Assembly (NCBI GenBank): GCA_018402205.1
Contig: JAGYIX010000003.1
Coordinates: 558,001 to 622,000, forward strand
Length of the DNA: 64,000 nucleotides
From: Flavobacteriaceae bacterium
Lineage (GTDB): Bacteria > Bacteroidota > Bacteroidia > Flavobacteriales > Flavobacteriaceae
Direction of reading: 5' to 3'
In this document: positions 32,505 through 42,700 of the stretch, piece after piece
Position numbering within the stretch: position 1 is the stretch's first letter
How the letters are laid out: every line of letters starts with the position of its first letter
Translations under genes and position numbers: made by a program
Notes under the pieces: generated by a model
Seen by the model: the letters and a program-made list of their open reading frames with translations, nothing else
Databases searched by the model: none
What the model was told of the DNA's origin: nothing

Positions 32505-33485
32505 TTATACCAAATAGAAAAAGGTGAATACAAAAACCCAAACAAGGTCTACAAAGTGCCAGTACAGACCAACTTTTTCAACCATCTCGTAGTGTCCTCT
32601 TTTCTCATAAGTGCCTATAAGTACATTAAAGAAGATAATCACATTAATTGCGACCCCAGAGAATACGTGAAAGCCGTGAAAGCCTGTTATAAAAAAGAAA
32701 AAGTCAGCAAAAAGTCGGCTTCCGTATTCATTGCGAATAAGATTAGCGCCCTCAACCACCCTAACGGCATCGTTTAATTTATCAACAGCCTCTGCACGAG
32801 AAAGAACTGTTTTTTCTCCGTCTTCGTTAATCGTTTCAGTGCGTATAGTCAATGATTGGTCAGCGAGAAACCCGTTTCTGACTTCAGTTAAGCTATAAGT
32901 AGAAGGTTCTTCGCCACTGTCAAACCAAATACCTCTAGATGACTCGTGATAGATTTCGGTTTCTGACACATCAACTATTGCTATTGCATCAAGCGCAACC
33001 CGCTCCCCAGTATCAGCGTTCACAAACTGTAGAATACGACCGCCTTTGGTCTCTAACGCTCCGTAATCTCCTTTTATAAATGTAGCCCATTCCCAGGCTT
33101 GAGAGCCCACAAAAATAGCGCCACCAATGATGGTTAAAAGCATGTATATCACCACCTTTTTTTTATTCATATGGTGCCCAGCATCAACCGCCAACACCAT
33201 AGTAACCGAAGACATAATAAGCACAAACGTCATGAAGGCAACGTAAATCATCGGATAATTTCCATGAAAGAAAGGCACGTGCGTAAATACCTCATCGGCT
33301 ATCGGCCAGGTTTCAATAAACTTAAATCGAGAGAAGCCATATGCAGCAAGAAAACCTGAAAAGGTCAAGGCATCAGAAACGATGAAAAACCACATCATGA
33401 GCTTTCCATAACTCGCCTTTAAAGGCTCTTGATCTCCGCCTCCCCAGAGGTTTTCTTCAGTGTGTTGTGAGATTGAGGTGTCCAT
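32505..33485 (-). CDS. Cytochrome c oxidase subunit III with a large soluble insert
   Basis: 326 residues. The TMs include LMMWFFIVSDALTFSGFLAA, MIYVAFMTFVLIMSSVTMVL and VVIYMLLTIIGGAIFVGSQ, then after the insert DFFFFITGFHGFHVFSG and YWHFVDLVWVFVFTFFYL, the normal subunit III motifs. Residues about 138-257 form a soluble acidic insert between TMs, roughly 115 residues beyond the usual core. Subunit III has no metal centre and stabilises proton uptake in subunit I. It is followed by cox4 and preceded by a shorter cox3. Confidence 0.92.
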   Translation of the reverse strand: MDTSISQHTEENLWGGGDQEPLKASYGKLMMWFFIVSDALTFSGFLAAYGFSRFKFIETWPIADEVFTHVPFFHGNYPMIYVAFMTFVLIMSSVTMVLAVDAGHHMNKKKVVIYMLLTIIGGAIFVGSQAWEWATFIKGDYGALETKGGRILQFVNADTGERVALDAIAIVDVSETEIYHESSRGIWFDSGEEPSTYSLTEVRNGFLADQSLTIRTETINEDGEKTVLSRAEAVDKLNDAVRVVEGANLIRNEYGSRLFADFFFFITGFHGFHVFSGVAINVIIFFNVLIGTYEKRGHYEMVEKVGLYWHFVDLVWVFVFTFFYLV

Positions 33486-33547
33486 AATTAGGTGTTAACT
33501 GCGCAAAGGTAATGGTTTGGTTTATTTTCAAAAATAGCTTTAAAGAA

Positions 33548-34123
33548 TTACTTTACGAAATGCATAAACAACACCAGGTAAAGCCATAAGACACCTAAAA
33601 AGTGCCAGAAGGTTTCCCCAATTTCGAAACCAAGCATTTCTTCTGGTGTGTAACGCTCTTCAAAAGTCTTAAACCCAAGAACAGATAATACGATCAAACC
33701 TGCGAATAAATGAACCAAATGCACAAAAGCAATTAAAAAGATGTACGATATTTTAATGCTGCTGGTTGGACCCGTAAAATAGTATCCTTCAGCTATCATT
33801 TGGTTGAACCCCATAAATTGCAACACCACGAAAATTAATCCCAAGAAAGCCGTAATAGAAACGAATATTTTTGCACGACTGAATTGGGTAGATACTATTT
33901 GTTTTCTAGCCACAATTAATGTCAGACTGCTAAGGATAATTACCAAGGCAGAAAACCAGAAGGTTTGAGGAAGGTTTATTTCAGCCACCCAATCTTTGCG
34001 CTTGCTGCTTACAATGTAGGCACTAGTCCATCCGGCAAACCCCATGACTAAGCTAATCAGGGAAAACCACAGCATCATCTTCTTTGCGCGTCTTTGTTTT
34101 GTTATTTCATCAATGGAGTCCAT
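33548..34123 (-). CDS. Haem-copper oxidase subunit III, short form
   Basis: 191 residues with five TMs. Visible parts are MMLWFSLISLVMGFAGWTSA, FSALVIILSSLTLIVARK, FLIAFVHLVHLFAGLIVL and the terminal ETFWHFLGVLWLYLVLFMHF, the subunit III pattern with conserved H and W. It precedes the long cox3 by 62 bases. Two tandem cox3 genes of unequal length may build one oxidase or alternative forms. Confidence 0.9.
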   Translation of the reverse strand: MDSIDEITKQRRAKKMMLWFSLISLVMGFAGWTSAYIVSSKRKDWVAEINLPQTFWFSALVIILSSLTLIVARKQIVSTQFSRAKIFVSITAFLGLIFVVLQFMGFNQMIAEGYYFTGPTSSIKISYIFLIAFVHLVHLFAGLIVLSVLGFKTFEERYTPEEMLGFEIGETFWHFLGVLWLYLVLFMHFVK

Positions 34124-34135
34124 GGTATATTTGCT

Positions 34136-35038
34136 TTACAGAATAAAAAATCGATCTAAAACATAAATTATTTGAATCAGCGTCAAGTAGATAACGCTTC
34201 GCAGCATAAGTGACTTGGCATAGCGCACTTCAAGAGTCTGAAAAAGTTTAAAGGCGGGCACAAGCATGTAAATTCCCAAAATAAAAATCACCAAAGCACC
34301 ATATACCGAAAGTTGCAATGCACCGGTAAAACCAAACACAGGAACTATTGAAGTTACTATAGTCCAAAGCGCATAAACCACAATTTGAAATGCCGTTTTA
34401 CGGTCGCGATCACCAGTAGGAAGCATCCTAAAACCTCCTCTTTCATAGTCTTCATGTAAAATCCATCCTAGTGCCCAAAAATGAGGAAACTGCCAGAAAA
34501 ACTGAATCATAAACAGCGTTCCCGCCTCTATTCCAAATTGATTCGTAGCCCCTACCCACCCTAACATAAATGGAATAGCTCCGGGAATGGCTCCAACAAA
34601 GACTGAAAGAGGAGTCTTTGTTTTGAGTGGGGTATAAGCAGCCACATAAATAAGTACCGATAGCAGGCCAAAAAACGCAGTCTTAAAATTCAAGACAAAT
34701 AGCATGGCCGTGCCGAGTAGGGTAAGACTCACAGCCACCACCATAGCAAACGAAACACTCATTCGTTCAGTGACAAGGGGTCTCATTCGTGTGCGTTGCA
34801 TCTTCGCATCTAATGCGCGCTCAATTACTTGATTAAAGGCATTGGAAGCAGAGACCAAGGCCATGCCGCCAGACGCAAGAAAAAACAAATCGTAAAGTGA
34901 AAAAGGAGAAGCTGCAAGCAAATATCCAGCAACAGCAGAAAAAACAACGCTAATAGAAAGTCGAATCTTAACTAAAACTTTTAAGTCAGTTAAGAACGCA
35001 TTAAAGGAAGAAAGCGCAAATCGATCCAAGGTTATCAT
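34136..35038 (-). CDS. ctaB: Protohaem IX farnesyltransferase (haem O synthase)
   Basis: 300 residues from the ATG at 35038 (MITLDRFALSS); a longer frame reaches 35071. UbiA-fold with about nine TMs. The Mg-prenyl-PP site is in NQVIERALDAKMQRTRMRPL and the second in HEDYERGGFRMLPTGDRDRK. It adds a farnesyl group to haem b to make haem O for the oxidase. It is 12 bases before the short cox3. Confidence 0.93.
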   Translation of the reverse strand: MITLDRFALSSFNAFLTDLKVLVKIRLSISVVFSAVAGYLLAASPFSLYDLFFLASGGMALVSASNAFNQVIERALDAKMQRTRMRPLVTERMSVSFAMVVAVSLTLLGTAMLFVLNFKTAFFGLLSVLIYVAAYTPLKTKTPLSVFVGAIPGAIPFMLGWVGATNQFGIEAGTLFMIQFFWQFPHFWALGWILHEDYERGGFRMLPTGDRDRKTAFQIVVYALWTIVTSIVPVFGFTGALQLSVYGALVIFILGIYMLVPAFKLFQTLEVRYAKSLMLRSVIYLTLIQIIYVLDRFFIL

Positions 35039-35075
35039 TCGATGCGCAAAGATAAGACCTAGCTCAAGCACAAAA

Positions 35076-35104
35076 CAAAAAACCGGGCAAAAGCCCGGTT
35101 TTTT
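35076..35104 (-). terminator. Rho-independent terminator after the tonB gene
   Basis: AACCGGGC (35081-35088) pairs with GCCCGGTT (35093-35100), loop AAAA, with A/T runs on both sides so it could work in both directions. Here it ends the leftward tonB transcript before ctaB. Confidence 0.85.
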
Positions 35105-35124
35105 GTTTCATTTAATGCAAGAAT

Positions 35125-35829
35125 CTATTGAAGCCTAAAGGTAATAGGAATACTAAAGGGTACCTTAACAGCTCTTCCACGCTGCTTACCTGGAGTCATA
35201 TCAGGCAATAATTCAATGATTCGAAGCGCTTCAGCTTCCAAATTTTTATCTGGACCTCTCATTCGAATACCTCCAATCGATCCGTCTCTTTGAATCACAA
35301 ACATAACATTTACACGCCCCTGAACACCCATCTCTTGGGCAATTTCTGGGTATCTAAAGTGTTTGCGAATATGCTTTTGCATTTGCTCTTGAAAACAGGC
35401 TTTTTTATCACTTGCCCCTTCACAACCTGGAAAAATAGGTACGTCTTCGATAACCGCAAAAGGCACTGAAATGTCTTCGTCAATTTCATCGACTTCAACT
35501 TCTTCAATTTCTATGACCTCCTCGTCTTGAGAAGTCTCCGTAGATTCTATGATGGTTTCTTCAACTTCTTCCTCATCTTCCACAACCTCTATAACTTCGG
35601 GCGCAGATGGAGGTGGCGGTGGCGGTGGCGTCTTAATTTGTTCGGTCATTGGAACTTCTTCATCCAATTGATCTTCAATATTGAGGGCAATATCATAATT
35701 CGCTGACTCATCGTACTTTTTCCATTCGAGAGCTCTCCATACAACAAACATGGTAAAGGCCAATCCTATAGCGAAATACAATCCACTGTTACGGGTTATA
35801 TCGGCTTTTGGATTCTTTTTTGGTTCCAT
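35125..35829 (-). CDS. TonB-family energy transducer
   Basis: 234 residues: a TM near 16-32 (GLYFAIGLAFTMFVVWRALE), a spacer with TPPPPPPPSAPE followed by a long Glu/Val-rich acidic stretch, a Cys pair region FPGCEGASDKKACFQEQM, and the C-terminal TonB domain HFRYPEIAQEMGVQGRVNVM to VPFSIPITFRLQ. It couples the inner-membrane proton motive force to outer membrane receptors. ExbB/ExbD are not nearby. Confidence 0.93.
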   Translation of the reverse strand: MEPKKNPKADITRNSGLYFAIGLAFTMFVVWRALEWKKYDESANYDIALNIEDQLDEEVPMTEQIKTPPPPPPPSAPEVIEVVEDEEEVEETIIESTETSQDEEVIEIEEVEVDEIDEDISVPFAVIEDVPIFPGCEGASDKKACFQEQMQKHIRKHFRYPEIAQEMGVQGRVNVMFVIQRDGSIGGIRMRGPDKNLEAEALRIIELLPDMTPGKQRGRAVKVPFSIPITFRLQ

Positions 35830-35878
35830 AGACTACGTTTTGATGATCGCTAATTTAAATATTAATTCGAAAAAGGGA

Positions 35879-36277
35879 CTAATTATTTCTGCTTTTTGTA
35901 TTTATCAGAAGGGTTCGTATCCAAGGGTGAATCAAGACTCCCACAAGCACCCCTATCGTATTGGCTAAAAAGTCGTTCCAATCGGCTTGCCTAAACGTAG
36001 TTAACCACATTTGAGCTAACTCCATAAGGCCTCCATAGAATACACCATACCCGACAACCCAAAACCGCAGTGTGTTCTTTCGCAAATCAGAGAATGCCTC
36101 AAGAAAGGCTTGGGCCAAGAGCACACTAAACCCTAAGTAGAAGCAAAAGTGTACCACTTTATCAAATCCATCAAAAAACTTAGGTACCCCTGGGGTATTC
36201 CCAATATTTACCAAACTCAAAGCCGCAATAAGGGTGGCATACAAGGCGAAACCTATGCGATATAGATAGGCCTTCAC
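35879..36277 (-). CDS. VanZ-family membrane protein
   Basis: 132 residues with four TMs. The VanZ core is visible in PKFFDGFDKVVHFCFYLGFS and YGGLMELAQMWLTTFRQADW ... NDFLANTIGVLVGVL. Function is unknown beyond the weak teicoplanin-resistance link of the founding member. It lies nine bases downstream of gcvH. Confidence 0.85.
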   Translation of the reverse strand: MKAYLYRIGFALYATLIAALSLVNIGNTPGVPKFFDGFDKVVHFCFYLGFSVLLAQAFLEAFSDLRKNTLRFWVVGYGVFYGGLMELAQMWLTTFRQADWNDFLANTIGVLVGVLIHPWIRTLLINTKSRNN

Positions 36278-36286
36278 AAGTAAAAA

Positions 36287-36667
36287 TTAGGCAGAAACAA
36301 GAGCGCGGTAGGCATCTGCATCTAACAGCTGGTCGTACTCAGCCGAGTCAGAAACCTCCACTTTAATCATCCAACCAGATCCATAAGGGTCTGAATTAAC
36401 TAGCTCTGGTTCTTGGTCAAGTGTCTCGTTAAGTTCAATGATTTTTCCTGTCATGGGCAAGAATAAATCAGACACCGTTTTTACGGCCTCTACGGTACCA
36501 AATACTTCGTCTTGACCTAGAGACTCCTCTAGGGTTTCTACCTCTACATAAACGATATCACCAAGTTCAGATTGAGCAAAATCAGTTATGCCAATAGTGG
36601 CAATGGAGCCTTCAAGCTTAACCCACTCGTGGTCTTTGGTATATTTTAGTTCAGCTGGAATATTCAT
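36287..36667 (-). CDS. gcvH: Glycine cleavage system H protein
   Basis: 126 residues from ATG 36667 (MNIPAELKYTKDHEWVKLEG). The lipoyl-lysine site is in FGTVEAVKTVSDLFLPMTG, and TDFAQSELGDIVYVEVE is typical. H protein carries the aminomethyl group among GcvP, GcvT and the lipoamide dehydrogenase; none of those is in the window. Confidence 0.96.
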   Translation of the reverse strand: MNIPAELKYTKDHEWVKLEGSIATIGITDFAQSELGDIVYVEVETLEESLGQDEVFGTVEAVKTVSDLFLPMTGKIIELNETLDQEPELVNSDPYGSGWMIKVEVSDSAEYDQLLDADAYRALVSA

Positions 36668-36687
36668 ATTGGTTTTCAATTAAAGCA

Positions 36688-36695
36688 CAAATGTA
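36688..36695 (-). promoter_or_regulatory. Putative -7 element for gcvH
   Basis: The minus strand reads TACATTTG (TAnnTTTG), 20 bases before the gcvH ATG. Confidence 0.4.
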
Positions 36696-36719
36696 ATTAA
36701 ATATGCTAGGTGATTATAG

Positions 36720-39700
36720 TTAGTCGCCAAATCGATATCTCAGACTCAATCCGGCCCTAAGGGTCATCTGCGGAAAGGCGGTAGACACCTTGAATCTTGA
36801 AAATGTGTGATCGTAATAGGCCATGATGTTAAGTTGATTCGAAAAAGCGTAATCGGCAGTAAATCGACCCGAAAAACGATCTTGACCAGAGGTAACTTGC
36901 CCTGCCAATGATTCTTCAAGATTTCTCAGTATAGTGCTGTTTGTTCTGTACGATATATCACCGCGAATTAATAAATCACCAGAAAAATACTGTCTACTTC
37001 CGCCAAGCATCGTACTCCATTTAAGCTGGTTAAAGCGCTTACCTAATCCGAATACCCATTCTTGCCCCCTCACTTCGGTAAGTAAATTATTAGAGAAGCT
37101 AAAATTCAGCATTCTATCGGTTATAAGGCTAGTTTGAATTTGCCATAGGTCATTGGTTTCTATATCCATACCTATAAGCGGATTAAACTGGTCGTTAAGC
37201 ACCACCGATCCTATAATAAAGTTGGGTTTGATGTCTCCATTGTCCACGTTAAAAAGACCCTCATTTATCGCTAGGTTATTCTGAAACTGGTTGATAGAAT
37301 ATGCAGCCCTATAGGCATGGTTTAGTGAAAAGCGAGAGAATATTTTGGGAAATAACTGATTTATGGCTATTGTCCAACTAGGAATAGAGAACTTGTGAAA
37401 AGGACTTAGAGATGTTTGATCTACAGGTCTACCAGAGTAGGCAGACACTAAAGAAGTAAGTAGCACCTCAGGATGCGTAGGACCATATGCTTCAGGAAAC
37501 CCGTTCTCGTCTAGGGTGTTCGCATCGAAACCATTAGAGTCTGCAAGACGCCTCGCCACAGCCAGCCGCTGTGTTTTGAATTGTTCAAAGGCCTTTGATT
37601 CTTCTGAAGCATTGGATCGTCCGAATGCCGAAGCCAGCCATATAGCAGTGCTGCTATAACTTCCAACCTGATTAGCTAATAACGATTCATAACGCAACGA
37701 TTGACCATCGGTTCTAACTCTAAACTGTTCCTGCAACCGATCGCTTCGGCGTTGTTCGTAATCGAGGTTAATAGCAATGTTTGCACCTACAGTAATTGAA
37801 GCGTTGGTGCTTAATGATTGATTGGTGTCGCTGATAAAAGGAGTATTAAACTGATCAAATTGGGTAAGGTACCCTCGCTGTGCAGCCTCAAATCGGAGAT
37901 CCTGACTCAGGCGCCCAATAGAAAGTTGTCTATCTAAAGTAAATAAGCTGCGATCATTTATACTTCTTATGTATCCGGGCAAAACACTTCCCTGATTCTG
38001 AGACCAGTTCGATCGAATACTAGCAGAATATTTATCTGATTTCAGTCCTAATTTTTGCAGGGCGCTACTCAAATCTAATGCGCCAGAGGTATTAATAGTG
38101 CTTGCGGTTTGAAGGGTATGAATAGGCTCATCGGCTAGTTGGGCTAGGGCATCAGAACCGCGCTGCCAATTGAAAGTACCTGTATAATCTATCTGTGCAC
38201 TTAAAAAGTCGACAGCCTTCCATGCATCTAGAGGTAAAGAATACGAAGCTCGTATCGATTGATTGTAGGTATTCGGCTGCCCCCAATTCAAAAACGAATC
38301 CCAGATAGATTGTTGTGCTAAAGGGTCTTGGCTATTTGCCAGAATAATATTGTTTTGAGATGCATTTACCGCCACGCTGAAACCCATTAGTGGATTTGCC
38401 GTTATAGACCCTTGCCAGTCAGCTCTGTAATTTTGTTGCGTTAGCAGTGGGGTGTCTAATAGCTGAATGTCTGGATCAAACAGTTGCCTAAAGCGCTGCT
38501 GATTAAGTGCCCTATTTACCGAGGTCTGAAGCGAGGCGCTGACTGCGGTTCCAGAAAAAGCATAACTCAACAGCCCATTAGCAGAAGATCGTTCTGAGAA
38601 AGCGGTTTCGAAGTCGCTATGGGCGGTGCGTGTGCTGCTCATAGAGGCCGAGAAATTTTCTAGATCAAAAAAGTCTTCTCTGCTATCTGACTTTCGTTCG
38701 ATGCGCACCCCTTGTATAGATAGGCTTTGGATTTTCGTGAGGCTTTGTGCTTGCTCTTTGATAGCAGCGGCTATCTCATTTGACTCGGCCGCACTCATTC
38801 GATCATTAAGCGTAAGATCTTCGTAAACCGGATCGTATTCAGGTGTACTTCTAGAATCGACAAAAGAATAGCTAAGCGGAGCACTTAATCTCAGTTTTTG
38901 AGGCAAAAAAGCACCCAAGTTAGAACTCAATGAAAAATCAAAATTCTGTGCATCATCAAGACTTCTGAGGTTGGGGTTATCGTCAATAGATCCGAATCCT
39001 ACTGTTGATTTAGAGTATCCTGAACCGAAGGCAACAACATCAGAAAAATTTAGTTGTGCGTTAGCGGTGGCTGCCCATCCGCCTTGATGATTAATGCCCG
39101 TTAATCTCAACTCATTAAACCATACTTCTGTATCCATTGATACTGATGAACGATCATTATGCAAACCAAGCATTGCTGCGGTTACGTGACCAATCGACGG
39201 ATTACCTCTTACTCTTACACTATAACGCTCAAAATCTACTTTATGATCAAGTGATCCACTAGCTAATTGAAGTGACTTGGCACGACTTAAATCACTGAGA
39301 TCGAGATCTAGAGCATTCTCATCAGGCCAAATCGATTGGGCATCGACGCTTCCGTATGGGGTAAAGCGCAAAGGCCATTCAATCTCGTAAAAATTGTCTG
39401 TATAATCGGTACCTATGCGTAAAAAAGCAGTTAAGGCCTGGTCTCTTGCTGCAGTAGTTGCCGTTTCGGCATGCACAAAAAGTTGTAAGCGGTCATGTCG
39501 CCGCATATCGAATTGCACTCTTCTAAATACCGCTTTGCGCTCTAAAGGTTTTAATGCCTTAATAGTCACACTTAATGACTGTTCGTTTTGTCTAACTATA
39601 GTGTTTGTAGTATTGAGACGTTCTCTATTTACCCCGGGAGGAAGCACATACGGAATAGGGCTTCGATTGCTATTTTCTTCAATATTAACAGCTCCAATCT

Positions 39701-42700
39701 CTATATTGGTAACAGAAGATGGCATTAAAGGCGTGTCTAATTCCAAAGGCTTATCGTAAATTCTCCAGCTTCCTTGAATGAGATCGATTCCTGCAAAACG
39801 AAGCACAACAGGTTCATTAAATCCTTCAAGGTGCATGCGCACAAAGGGTATAGACCTAAAGTCACTAATGCCTCCTATAGCCTTGGTAAAATCTCTTAGC
39901 GGTATCTTATATTGAACCCAAACTGCGCCGTTTGCTTGCTCTGAAGATCTCACGGTATTCACATAAGGCATTGATTCGGTAACTACCGCGCTCAGGGGTA
40001 TTTCATATTGAAAGAAGCTCTCTACCGTATTGGTGGCAAAATCACGGTCAACATCTTCTACATCAGGCAAAACTGTAGCTCCTCTAGTAAAGTCGCCAGA
40101 CTCAATAGGCGAGTTGCCTTGGGTATTATTAAAAAATTTATAACGCTCTATTATAGTACCCTCTGCCTCCAAATAATTTTGGTAGTTATCGCGGGCAGGA
40201 TCAGACAATGGGCCAGGGTAAATAAACGCCTCCTCAGCATCGTTAAGCCCATCAAGACCCACATCTTGAATAGCTCTTAAGCCTGCATCATTATCAAAAT
40301 TATAGATAAGCGCATTTCGCAGTGGCACTTTTCCGAAGGTTACAGCAGTTGCCTGATCATTAATACCATTTTCAAACTGAGTTGCCTGATCGGGGAGTAT
40401 GTCTTCTGATACATTACCTAAATCGATAATAAGCCTTCCTGAAGCTATGTCGCCAGGGGTCAACGGATGCATCATCCAAAACTGTAAATACTCAATATTG
40501 GCCTGCTCGAAGTTGGTTGTCGTTAGTGCACGCATAGTACCTCCCCAGCGATTTGCGGTCGCAAGCGGATTAAAATCAGTATCTGTATTATACGGGCCCG
40601 GTTCATTTGGAAAATAAGCCATATCAAAAGTGCGTTGTATAGCAGTTTGGCCTTGAACCACATCGGTCTCAGGATACACTTCAGAAATAAATACACGCCG
40701 CATACTATTCAAATTGAGCATGACATCTGTGATTTCTGCAGGCCTTGATCTTCCGTAAAAAATAGGGTCTATGGTATACCATGCTAGCCTAGCTCTGTTT
40801 TGCATAGCCTGTAAACCCGTTTCTCCAAATGGATTACTTGAAAGCACCCACTCTCTAGGATCAGTAAGATCGATAAACTGCTGCGTGTCTTCAAAATCAT
40901 CAATATAACTGGTTACTTCTTGATTGAATGAAGTGTTTGCAGGAGCACTCGGAATTAGAGCAGCTACCTCTGCCTGAATAGAAAATTCAGAGGGAGCCTC
41001 TGTGTCAATGGTAGGCCACTGGTTTATTAGTCGAGTTAAGAACGGAAGCTGTTTTCGATAGCGCAGAGAGGCCCCCAGCATAGTGTTATTTATGGGTTCT
41101 ACCCCGTAAGCTGCTTTTTGCGTTAAAGGGCGCTCTCTTAAATTGAGTAATGCACCTCCTAATTGAAAGTCGTCTGAAAAAATATGGTCTACAGTTAATC
41201 CAAAAAACCTACGAGTAAGTTGGCCTAGCTGCCCTGCATCTTCTGCGGTTACTTGAATAGGAATAGCCCCAGCGCTTAAACTAGGATCAAGAAGCTCAAC
41301 GGTTGAAGTGGTATAATCTACCCTATAGTCTATACCTTCTGTAAGCAATCTGCCTGCTGCTGTTACCCGAACAGATCCTGGAACCGCGTATAATACTCCT
41401 AAAGGGATCCTTTTTTGATTATTGGATTGACTATCGGCAAAAGAGCCCTTCAAAGCAAAACGGTTTACACTGGCATCTTGCTGAGCTGCTGCTTTTGTTT
41501 GAGCATAAAGACTCTTGTATACAAACTTGCGCTGATTGGCATTGTAGCTGCTTTGATCTTGGTACTCTTCTGATGGATTAGCTCGAAGTTTCGTGAACAA
41601 AAACGATCCAAAAGGTTCGGTTTTAGTGAAGATGACTCTTCCATTAGCTGCATCTACGGTAATACCATCTATGAAATCAAAGAATCCATCGCCATTTTCG
41701 GCTAAATTCTCGTAGGCATCAAGTCTATCGAAGTTAAAAATGCGCAAAAGACTCTGGTCTTCGAAAGTACTTGGCCATGGAAGATCTTCGCTGGCACTGG
41801 TTAAGAAATTTCTTGGGCTAGGGTCATTGTAAAATAGTTGCATTTGAAAATCATCTGCGCGCAATCCAAAGGCTCCAACTGCATAGATGTTTTTCATCAT
41901 CAAATCCCATATAGGATCTTCAACTCGGGTAATGTTACTCTTCAGCATTTTCAATACGAGGGTTTCTTGGGCGTTTAGGGTATTGTCATTTGAGAATTCA
42001 CCCACCGTATATACTTGACCATTGTAGATATACTGATAAGCCACGGCCAATACCTCATCGGTAGCCAGTGGCTGATTTAGTGATATATACCCCAACTGTT
42101 GGTTTAAGGTATAATTGACCCCTTCCTCTAGTTTACGTGCATTGCTCAAATTGGCAAAATGAATGCCGTTGGTCAGAGACTGACCCAATACACTAATATT
42201 TCTAAGATTCGCTCTTGGAGCACGAATCTCAGACGTGAGTCCAGACGCTCCAAGTTGTGCAGGATCCAAAAAATTTACGGTATTATCGGGCAGCAGATTT
42301 AATCCAGTGTAAAACGATTCAGGAGCAGCAAATGATATATTTTCAGGAATAGACTCTGCAAGATCTTGAAAGGCAATAATACTTCTAACATCATCTGTCT
42401 GTTGTTGCCTATTGGTAACCCATACTTCAATACGCGTAATCTGGGTGGGGCTAGCAATAAACGGATAGTTTTCTAAAGCCTTATCGTAAGTATCCCGAAA
42501 GAAATGCGCCAAAAAAAAGTGGGTGTTTTCTTCATAATCTAAAGCGCTAAGTTCAAAACGATTAATTACGCTGCCATTTTCACTGCGCACCGATGAGCGT
42601 TGCGAACGCTGCTCGCCATAGACGGCAGAGACTTTAGTTCTGCCAAACTGAAAATCACTGCGCACACCAAAAACATTCTGAGCTCCTGAAAGCAAACTAC

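Noticed and set aside
39415-40617. Several 70-115 residue frames antisense to sprA
   Set aside because: No start context or protein-like composition; a 6.6 kb gene yields such frames by chance.
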